Below the pieces are notes generated by a model. The model saw only the letters and a program-made list of their open reading frames with translations, had not been told where the DNA came from and ran no database searches. Position numbers and translations under genes: made by a program. Below are positions 57,346 through 64,000 of a stretch of DNA of 64,000 bases, one piece after another. How positions within the stretch are numbered: position 1 is the stretch's first letter; each line of letters opens with the position of its first letter. Source of the stretch: Proteus vulgaris (GTDB lineage Bacteria; Pseudomonadota; Gammaproteobacteria; Enterobacterales; Enterobacteriaceae); NCBI GenBank assembly GCA_901472505.1, contig LR590468.1:806001-870000 (forward strand). The letters are read 5' to 3'.

Positions 57346-58839
57346 TTATAAGCCATATCCAAGAATTTGGAACCAAGTAAATATCGCGATAGAAATTACT
57401 GATGCTCCAATAAAACACGTAATTAACCCGTATTTCATTTGCTCTAATACACTAAAATAACCTGTTGAAAAATAGATGGTATTTACTTTTGAGTGAGGTG
57501 GTAAAGTAATGGTATAAGTCAGTGTAAATGATGCTGCTAATGCTAATGTAACGGGATCCATACCTAATGTTTTAGCAAGTGCAATAATAGCTGGAATTAA
57601 AATGGTTGTTTTCACCGTCTTACTGGTAAAAATCAAATGGCTGTACATACAGATAAAGACAACCACAATATAGACCATGGTAGTACTCATATTTTCGAGC
57701 CCAAGTCCATAAACCATTTTACCGATTAACCATTGTGCTCCTTGCGTTGACTCTAAAGTATTACCTGCCGCATAAGCCCCTGCTGCAAATATCATTAGAT
57801 CCCATTTGATATTGGCTTCATTCCAAGTTAATAAACCTATACGGGGCATTAAACAAAGAATAGCGGCAATAACAGCCGTCATATAGACACTAATTTTAAA
57901 CCCTACGACATCCTGATGATAACTTTCTGTTGCCCATAAAAAGACTGTCATCAAGAAGATATACATAGCTTTTTTCTCATTAAGTGTTAAAAAGCCAAGT
58001 TCTGAACGCTCTTTTTTTAATTTTTTCAAAGAACCTTCAAAATCAACTTCGCCTTTAAAAGAGAAAAGCTTTAATCCGACAAAGAATGAAAGAGTCATCC
58101 CTATTAAAGCTAATGGGAAGGATGCAATTAACCAATCAATATAACCAATAGATCCTCCCGCTTGTGAATTGATAAATCCAACCGCAATAATATTAGCAGC
58201 AGTTCCTGTCATGACACCCGATGTCGCTAAAGCATCAGCCTGAACTCCCTGTAACATCATTAATTTTCCATAATTACTTTTCCCTGGAATAGCCTTATGC
58301 ACTTCAAGCAAAATCATACAAATAGGCACCATTAACGTTGCCCTTGCCGTTGTTGAAGGAACAAAAAACACAATACAAAAATTTATTAATACAAGAACAA
58401 AGAGCGCTTTTTTAGGTGTTTGACCAAAGTTGGTGATCATCCATAACGCAAAGCGTCTAGCAATATTTGATTTGATCATGGCTGAGGTTAAAACAAATGC
58501 GGAGACCATTAACCAAATAACGTCATAACCTAATGTACCAAAAACGACTTTTTCTTTTGTTACCGTGCCAGTCATTGGCAGTAACACAATCACTAGCATT
58601 GATGTTAAATAAATGGGTAAAGAGCCACAGACCCATAGAATTAATGCAGCACAGAAAATAGCAATCGCTTTTTGTCCTTCAATACTTAATCCATCAGGCG
58701 TTGGCATAAAAAACAAAGCCAGTAATACCAATAAAGCTAAAGGTATTCCTATTGTTTTTAATGTGATTTTCTTACCATTTTTTTTTGGTGATGATGGCGC
58801 TGGTTTAGCGATATCATCTCGCTTCGCAGTCTTTTCCAT
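57346..58839 (-). CDS. DASS-family anion permease
   Basis: Inner-membrane transporter of 497 residues of the CitT/YflS branch, with about 12-14 helices. Motifs include FVPSTTARATLMVPI in the first half (the SxTAR anion site) and LPPHSKVNTIYFSTGYF in the second. A basic cytoplasmic N-terminus (about 35 residues) precedes the first helix. Likely a di/tricarboxylate or sulfonate carrier; substrate unclear. It is divergent from a LysR gene that is the obvious regulator. Confidence 0.88.
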   Translation of the reverse strand: MEKTAKRDDIAKPAPSSPKKNGKKITLKTIGIPLALLVLLALFFMPTPDGLSIEGQKAIAIFCAALILWVCGSLPIYLTSMLVIVLLPMTGTVTKEKVVFGTLGYDVIWLMVSAFVLTSAMIKSNIARRFALWMITNFGQTPKKALFVLVLINFCIVFFVPSTTARATLMVPICMILLEVHKAIPGKSNYGKLMMLQGVQADALATSGVMTGTAANIIAVGFINSQAGGSIGYIDWLIASFPLALIGMTLSFFVGLKLFSFKGEVDFEGSLKKLKKERSELGFLTLNEKKAMYIFLMTVFLWATESYHQDVVGFKISVYMTAVIAAILCLMPRIGLLTWNEANIKWDLMIFAAGAYAAGNTLESTQGAQWLIGKMVYGLGLENMSTTMVYIVVVFICMYSHLIFTSKTVKTTILIPAIIALAKTLGMDPVTLALAASFTLTYTITLPPHSKVNTIYFSTGYFSVLEQMKYGLITCFIGASVISIAIFTWFQILGYGL

Positions 58840-58948
58840 AACCGATTCCTCTTAATATGTAGGGTGGGAAGTTCAGTATAGAAATATTGAGGTATAAAGA
58901 TAATTGTATTATTATATTATAACTATAAAAATAATTTATGGTCTTGCT

Positions 58949-59863
58949 ATGAATTTAAGCCAACTTGATGCCTTCCTCTTACTCGCAGACGGTTTTAATG
59001 TTACCGAAACCGCAGAGCGCCTATTTTGCACTCAGCCCAGTGTGAGTATTAAAATTCGAAAATTAGAAGAAGAGTTACAAACAACATTGTTTGAAAGGAT
59101 CAACAACCGGCTTTATTTAACGCCGCAAGGTAAGGTGTATCAACAATACGCAACCCAGATTATTAATCTAGTTAAATCCTCTGCCGAGCATATGCGACAA
59201 TTTGATGATCCCTCTAAAGGTGAAATTAAGTTTGGTGCTAGCCATTTTGTTGGTGTTTACCTATTACCACAAATTATGGCGCAATTTAGAAAACAGTATC
59301 CAGACGTCAAACTCAGCATGGATATTTCAAGTTCAACACAACTTATCCATAAACTTGATACTCAAGAATTAGAGTTTTTAATCATGTCAGATCATATCTA
59401 TTTAGATCCGACTGAATATCATCTTGATACCTTTCTTATCGATCCTCTCGTACTTATTTGCTCTCCAAAACATTGGTTAGCTCAAAAGAAACATTGTAGA
59501 TTTTCTGATATTGCATCCGAAGTTTTTCTGATCAAACCAGAGCACTCTGCCACTCGTGATTTTTTATTAGATAGGATCAAAGAAAATAATAAAGAGATTA
59601 AAAATGTAATGGAAATAAATAGTTTAGAAGGGATCAAGCAAGGTGTTATTCATGGATTAGGAATTTCCGTTTTATCTCGCTTATCTATTTTGCAAGAATT
59701 AGAATCAGGCCTTTTATGTGAGATTCCTTTTGATGATATTCAATTTAGTCGGGGCATTCGTTATTTTCATCATAAAGAAAAATATATCTCTCCTGCCACT
59801 AAGAATTTTTTATCTGTCTTACAATCTCAAGCCAAAATTTTAACTAAAGATATCAATAAGTAA
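58949..59863 (+). CDS. LysR-family regulator
   Basis: A 304-residue DNA-binding regulator. The helix-turn-helix begins MNLSQLDAFLLLADGFNVTE and continues RLFCTQPSVSIKIRKLEEEL; a periplasmic-binding-protein-like effector domain follows (residues about 90-290). I set the start at 58949; the open frame upstream is AT-rich and not conserved in type. It is divergent from the DASS gene across about 110 bases, so it probably controls that gene and the linked phosphatase. The inducer is unknown. Confidence 0.85.
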   Translation: MNLSQLDAFLLLADGFNVTETAERLFCTQPSVSIKIRKLEEELQTTLFERINNRLYLTPQGKVYQQYATQIINLVKSSAEHMRQFDDPSKGEIKFGASHFVGVYLLPQIMAQFRKQYPDVKLSMDISSSTQLIHKLDTQELEFLIMSDHIYLDPTEYHLDTFLIDPLVLICSPKHWLAQKKHCRFSDIASEVFLIKPEHSATRDFLLDRIKENNKEIKNVMEINSLEGIKQGVIHGLGISVLSRLSILQELESGLLCEIPFDDIQFSRGIRYFHHKEKYISPATKNFLSVLQSQAKILTKDINK

Positions 59864-59985
59864 ATTGATTATCTAATCTCTTATTTACTCTATTTTAGGG
59901 ATATTCGCGTATCAATATTTTTGTTAAATCGTTATGATACACCCTCTATTTTCCTCCTTTCTGTAACATCATTTAAAAGGATTTT

Positions 59986-60811
59986 ATGCGCAAAACACTT
60001 TCATCTTATCACCCTATTCTTTATATGTTGAGAGTGGCTCAGCGACGTTTATTTCGTTCGCTGAGCTGGCGGTTTTCTGGACGAAAATACAGCAAAAATG
60101 TTCAACAAGAACAACGGCTTCCTTTCCGTTATATCAAACACACATCTAAATTAATTAGCCGTCGTGGCGATACTGATCTTCAATTACAATACAATAAGAT
60201 AAAAAATCTTAAACTAGTTGAAAAAGCGCTTGATGGTGTCATCATCCGCCCTGGTGAATATTTCTCTTTTTGTTATTTAGTTGGAAAACCGAGTTATAAA
60301 CGAGGTTTTATTGATGGTATGCAACTTTCTTACGGTGAAGCCAAAAAAGGTGTTGGTGGAGGAATTTGTCAGGCAAGTAATTTAATTCATTGGTTAGCAC
60401 TACATTCTGAATTAAAAGTAATTGAAAAAGCTAATCACAGTTTTGATCCCTTCCCTGATGAAGGAAGAGTTCTTCCTTTCGGATCCGGTGCGGCTATCTT
60501 CTATAATTATGTGGATTTAGTTTTATATAATCCAACACCTTATGATTATCAAATTAGATTACATGTCGCTGAACATCAGTTAGAAGGTGAACTCCTTTGT
60601 GATGAAGTGAGGAAATACCGTTACCATCTCTACGAAAAAATCCTCTGCTTTTATCAAAAAAGGAAAGCACGTATATCGCTGCAATGAAATCTGGCGAGAC
60701 ATTTATACTAAAAATAATGTGGGTGCTTTCCCTAAGTTACTGACGTCTGAATTACTTTATAAAAATAGTGTTGTCGTAAAATATAATATTCCAGATGAAC
60801 AATTAAATTAA
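59986..60811 (+). CDS. VanW-family protein (one homopolymer frame break)
   Basis: A 274-residue VanW-like protein after correcting the A-run 60635-60640 (one too many). The VanW domain covers about residues 70-210: GVIIRPGEYFSFCYLVG, GGGICQASNLIHW and the later NPTPYDYQIRL. The family is named after a gene in some vancomycin-resistance clusters, but its function is unknown, and no van genes are near. The N-terminal 40 residues are basic; no clear signal peptide is visible. Followed by yebB in the same direction after 173 bases. Confidence 0.83.
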
Positions 60812-60984
60812 TCAAGTCATTATTTTTAATACTCTAATTATGAATAACATCCTTCTAAAAATTAAGGTTACATTAAATTAGAAGTCACTTTTATTTTAAA
60901 GTCATTGAGTTATCAAATAGAAATCCTATCTATTTATTAGAGTCAAAGAATGATAATTATTACTTCTATTAAATAGGTAATATA

Positions 60985-61569
60985 ATGATGTTAAAAATTG
61001 ATTATCCACAAAGATTAGAAGTTGGTGATATCGTATTTACCTGTATTGGTACCTTTTTATTTCGTCAAATTTCCTCCGCTTCTTTATGCTGGAGTAATCA
61101 TGTTGGCATTATCATAGACCATAATGGGGAAGATTATTTAGTGGCAGAAAGCCGTATTCCACTCTCAACAACAACGTCATTAACACGTTTTATTAATCGC
61201 TCATCAGATAAGTGCTATGCAATACGCCGTTTAACGACACAATTATCTGATGAACAAAAAAATACACTTATCGCACAAGTTCCCAAAAAGTTAAATAAGC
61301 TTTATCACACGGGTTTTAAATACGACTCTCCCCGCCAGTTTTGCTCTAAATTTATTTTCGACATTTATAAATCAGCACTTTCTATTCGTATCGGAGAAAT
61401 CGAAACCTTCCAAAAATTATTAAGTAAAAATCCTAATGCTAAATTACAATTTTGGAAACTATGGTTTATTGGACTAATACCATGGGAGAGAACCACTGTC
61501 ACACCAGCAAGTTTATGGCAACATCCTGCTCTCTCTTTAGTTTATCAACGCCATGAAAATATTAATTAA
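60985..61569 (+). CDS. yebB: YebB, permuted papain-like (NlpC/P60) protein
   Basis: A 194-residue protein close to E. coli YebB (200). It belongs to the YiiX/YebB permuted NlpC/P60 group; the His is in [16 protein letters not shown], the Cys in [15 protein letters not shown], and the tail [13 protein letters not shown] is shared with YebB. No signal peptide. Either of the first two Met codons could be the start. The biochemical activity is unknown; cysteine peptidase or amidase is the family expectation. Confidence 0.85.
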   Translation: MMLKIDYPQRLEVGDIVFTCIGTFLFRQISSASLCWSNHVGIIIDHNGEDYLVAESRIPLSTTTSLTRFINRSSDKCYAIRRLTTQLSDEQKNTLIAQVPKKLNKLYHTGFKYDSPRQFCSKFIFDIYKSALSIRIGEIETFQKLLSKNPNAKLQFWKLWFIGLIPWERTTVTPASLWQHPALSLVYQRHENIN

Positions 61570-61645
61570 TATAGTTTATTAGCATTATAAAAACAGAGAA
61601 ACTAATCGCCTTTTCGATACTGTTTATTCATAAAAATCAAAACAA

Positions 61646-61676
61646 AAAGCCCCTCTCTTTGTAATAGAGAGCGTTT
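61646..61676 (+). terminator. probable terminator of yebB
   Basis: CTCTCT (61653-61658) and AGAGAG (61666-61671) with a short T-run after, about 80 bases past the yebB stop. The stem is short and the U-tract brief. Confidence 0.4.
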
Positions 61677-61755
61677 TGGTGTAAAACTAAAAAATAATAT
61701 TTTTTAAATATGACTTAATTACTATTCATTCATTGTTCGTCATTTAGGGATCATT

Positions 61756-62685
61756 ATGAAATACCAAGATGTCACGAAATCACCCTGCGAGAATGCTTAT
61801 TTTTTAGTTTTTAACCTCACCCTTTTACCTGAAAGCCGCAGGATTCTGATCGATTTTTGTAATAATTTTTCTGGTCTTATACGTAGTATGAGAACGCGCT
61901 TTCCTGAATTAGAAACCAGTTGTGTAATAGGATTTGGTGCAAATGCATGGACAGCATTATTCCCTAATCAATCCAAGCCAAAAGAGCTGAATACGTTTAA
62001 AGAAATCAAAGGTGAGACTTATACCGCTGTTTCTACACCTGGTGATCTCTTTTTCCATATTCGAGCTCTCAAAGTTTCTGCTTGTTACGAATTAGCGTCT
62101 ATCATCAGCCAAAAGCTAAAGAATATTGTTACACCTGTCGATGAAGTGCATGGATTTAGATATTTTGATGGGCGTTCTATAATTGGTTTTGTCGATGGAA
62201 CTGAAAACCCTGAATATGAAGATGAGCGTGTTTCTTATGCTGTAATTGGTGATGAAGATCCTGAATTCAGCGGTGGCAGTTACGCTTTTGTACAAAAATA
62301 TATTCACGATATGGAAGAATGGGAAAAGCAACCCCTCATCGAACAAGAAAAAGTCATTGGTAGACATAAATTCAATGATGTGGAATTAACCGATGAAGAA
62401 AAAGAGCCAGGTTCTCATAATGTTGTCACCAATATTCAAGATGAAAACGGCGAAGATTTAAAAATTGTCAGAGCCAATATGCCTTTTTCTAACCCATCAA
62501 AAAATGAATATGGTACTTATTTTATTGGCTATGCTCGCTATTTTTCGACAACCAATCGTATGCTAGAAAATATGTTTACAGGCACACCTGAAGGTCATAC
62601 GGATAAATTACTTAAATTCAGTACCCCTGTAACAGGCACATTATTCTTTGTTCCATCAGCCGAATTTTTAGATGATTTAACCTAA
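61756..62685 (+). CDS. Dyp-type heme peroxidase, YfeX-like
   Basis: A 309-residue cytoplasmic heme peroxidase of the YfeX group (E. coli YfeX 299). The defining GxxDG motif is GFVDGTENP near residue 145, with the conserved VIGRHKFNDVEL and the distal-side YFIGYARYFSTTNRML. The heme-ligand His lies in the later half. Proposed substrates are porphyrinogens or other dyes with peroxide. No encapsulin or iron-transport gene adjoins it. Confidence 0.9.
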   Translation: MKYQDVTKSPCENAYFLVFNLTLLPESRRILIDFCNNFSGLIRSMRTRFPELETSCVIGFGANAWTALFPNQSKPKELNTFKEIKGETYTAVSTPGDLFFHIRALKVSACYELASIISQKLKNIVTPVDEVHGFRYFDGRSIIGFVDGTENPEYEDERVSYAVIGDEDPEFSGGSYAFVQKYIHDMEEWEKQPLIEQEKVIGRHKFNDVELTDEEKEPGSHNVVTNIQDENGEDLKIVRANMPFSNPSKNEYGTYFIGYARYFSTTNRMLENMFTGTPEGHTDKLLKFSTPVTGTLFFVPSAEFLDDLT

Positions 62686-62754
62686 CATAAGAAATAAATC
62701 AAAATTCTCTTAATTTATAAAGAATTAGCCAGATATTTTACTCACTAAACATAA

Positions 62755-62773
62755 AAAGCCATCTATGATGGCT
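62755..62773. terminator. bidirectional terminator between the peroxidase and lipoprotein genes
   Basis: AAAGCCATC/GATGGCTTT (62755-62763 and 62767-62775) with A- and T-runs, between two converging genes. Confidence 0.75.
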
Positions 62774-62788
62774 TTATTTCAGGCACAA

Positions 62789-63136
62789 TTACAAACCAGA
62801 TACATTAACATAAAATTCTTTGCCGTCATCAGTACTTTCAATGGTATAGGTAATTGGGATCGAATTTTTACCACCTTTGCCCTCAAAAGAAAGTTCAGCT
62901 GCACATGAGTAAGTATCTCTTTTTTCATCATGCTCACGAGTACGTACGCTTTCTACTTTGATCTTAACTTGATCAATCAACGCAGCCATTTTTTGATCAC
63001 GTAATTCATCTTTTGTAATATCAATCACTAAATTTTTAGCTTCAGTGCTATTACAGTTAGGTGTTGCATCACTACATCCTACTAACGGAAATGCTAATAC
63101 ACCTAATAAAGCTAATTTTACAATTCGAGTTTTCAT
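62789..63136 (-). CDS. small lipoprotein of unknown function
   Basis: A 115-residue protein starting MKTRIVKLALLGVLAF with a lipobox LVGC, so it should be lipidated at Cys (residue about 21) and anchored in the envelope. A second Cys (NCNST) and a third (YSCAAEL) could form a disulphide in the mature part. A GTG start at 63160 is possible, but the lipoprotein signal supports 63136. I do not recognise a family; no partner genes are seen. Confidence 0.72.
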   Translation of the reverse strand: MKTRIVKLALLGVLAFPLVGCSDATPNCNSTEAKNLVIDITKDELRDQKMAALIDQVKIKVESVRTREHDEKRDTYSCAAELSFEGKGGKNSIPITYTIESTDDGKEFYVNVSGL

Positions 63137-63299
63137 ACTGATTATTTCTTCCTTGCTCACAAGATAAAATAAATTTTTCAGTATTTTACCTAATAATTAT
63201 ATCGCAACAATATAGAGTAATAATAGTTAGAATAAGATAACGATAGACATTAATATTTTGGCGTTAAGATACTTATTAAGTCAAACCTATAAACTTTAA

Positions 63300-63720
63300 T
63301 ACCAATATGAATGAGCTTCTATTGCTTGTTGATTAATCACACCAATAATGTCAGCGCGAATATTCCATGTTCTCTTGCGTTCTTTATTACCTACTGCATG
63401 AATATAATAGTGACTACTTTATTGAGCACTAATTTGTCCTGTTTCCTAAATAATCATCAACAAACCGGTAAATCACGCTGCTATCATTATTCGTTGTTGT
63501 ATTAAATATAATTGTGTATTTGCTGATAAAGCCCACCTTAATGTATAAATAGTTTTACGTGATGGTGATAATAGACGAGGAGGTATTCCTTTGATAGTTA
63601 TATCCCATTTTTGCAATACGCTGTAGAAGGTAATGTTCGCTTCAGCGCCAATTAATACGCTGTTTCCTTTATCATCAAAATTACCTATCCTAGTGAATAA
63701 AACTATTTGGCTTTTGGCTT
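63300..63720 (-). pseudogene. decayed open frame of unknown origin
   Basis: On the minus strand one frame runs about 70 codons with the look of a secreted or structural protein (for example GIPPRLLSP, TIYTLRWALSAN), then stops; further downstream another frame resumes (TWNIRADIIGVI). The plus-strand open frames here look like shadows. It could be the eroded remains of a gene between the lipoprotein and mutS, but I cannot name it. Confidence that it is a gene remnant at all is modest. Confidence 0.35.
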
Positions 63721-63861
63721 AAAAAGATATTTATATCATTAAAACAACGGACTGTACCTTGTGATATGATCGAACCATGCTTGTGAAATAAAACGACATT
63801 CCGTGCAATAACAAATTTTCACAAATAACTCAAAATTCAATACCTTAAGACAGACAACAAC

Positions 63862-64000
63862 ATGACTGACATTCGACACTTAGACTCCCACACACCAATG
63901 ATGCAGCAGTATCTGAAGATAAAAGCAGAGCATCCTGAAATCTTACTGTTCTATCGTATGGGTGACTTTTATGAACTGTTTTTTGATGATGCTAAAAAAG
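63862..64000 (+). CDS. mutS: DNA mismatch-repair ATPase MutS (5' end only)
   Basis: The first 46 codons of mutS, ending at the window edge. [20 protein letters not shown] and [13 protein letters not shown] are the N-terminal mismatch-binding domain, including the Phe-x-Glu-like start region. MutS recognises mispaired bases and starts methyl-directed repair with MutL. The ATPase domain lies outside the window. Confidence 0.97.
   Translation, partial: MTDIRHLDSHTPMMQQYLKIKAEHPEILLFYRMGDFYELFFDDAKK

Noticed and set aside
59986..60811. vanW as a sign of vancomycin resistance
   Set aside because: There are no vanH, vanA, vanX or vanS/R genes, and VanW-domain proteins occur widely without resistance.

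Overview
The window is chromosomal DNA of a low-GC enterobacterium of the Morganellaceae, almost certainly the genus Proteus. The basis is the combination of E. coli-type housekeeping gene order (ybbP-ybbA/tesA-ybbO-ybbN-qmcA-ybbJ-cueR/copA, then ybaP-ybaK-ushA-fsr-ybaL-gsk-hemH-adk-htpG) with AT-rich intergenic DNA and a chaperone-usher fimbrial operon carrying MrpJ-like XRE regulators. The species cannot be fixed from the sequence alone.

Layout. 1-1931: the 3' nine-tenths of an ornithine decarboxylase gene. 2020-9342: ybbP/ybbA exporter genes, tesA, ybbO, ybbN, qmcA, ybbJ and cueR. 9352-12418: a CueR-type promoter driving a four-HMA copper ATPase. 12485-12799: a gene-free stretch with a candidate minus-strand small RNA. 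12800-14146: a trimeric autotransporter. 14256-31775: housekeeping genes (ybaP, ybaK, ushA, fsr, ybaL, gsk, wzz/fepE-like, hemH, adk, htpG with a sigma32-type promoter, two orphan substrate-binding proteins, purT with a PurR box, rarD). 32002-35085: a fructokinase, the decayed remains of a LacI-family repressor, and an orphan LuxR-type regulator with a degenerate receiver domain. 35811-39262: a three-gene phospholipid-synthesis module (CDP-alcohol transferase, acyltransferase, CdsA-like) and a CPBP protease. 39624-46634: an allS regulator and an operon for oxamate carbamoyltransferase (allF, allG, allH), carbamate kinase (allK) and an MFS carrier, without the rest of the allantoin genes. 47169-49480: yceI and a DASS transporter. 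49577-56083: an eight-gene fimbrial operon with two XRE regulators. 56718-62685: a histidine phosphatase, a second DASS transporter with a divergent LysR gene, vanW, yebB and a Dyp-type peroxidase. 62789-64000: a lipoprotein, decayed DNA, and the first codons of mutS.

How the genes work together. The all cluster would phosphorolyse oxalurate to oxamate and carbamoyl phosphate and make ATP from the latter. The fimbrial operon would build an adhesive fibre, and its XRE proteins would probably lower motility, as known MrpJ proteins do. CueR senses cytoplasmic Cu(I) and turns on CopA.

A technical point affects the whole annotation. Ten genes are split by 15 single-base length changes, every one at a homopolymer run, and correcting each restores a full-length family member. 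This looks like a sequencing-error signature rather than gene decay, so these genes are given as whole CDSs spanning the breaks.
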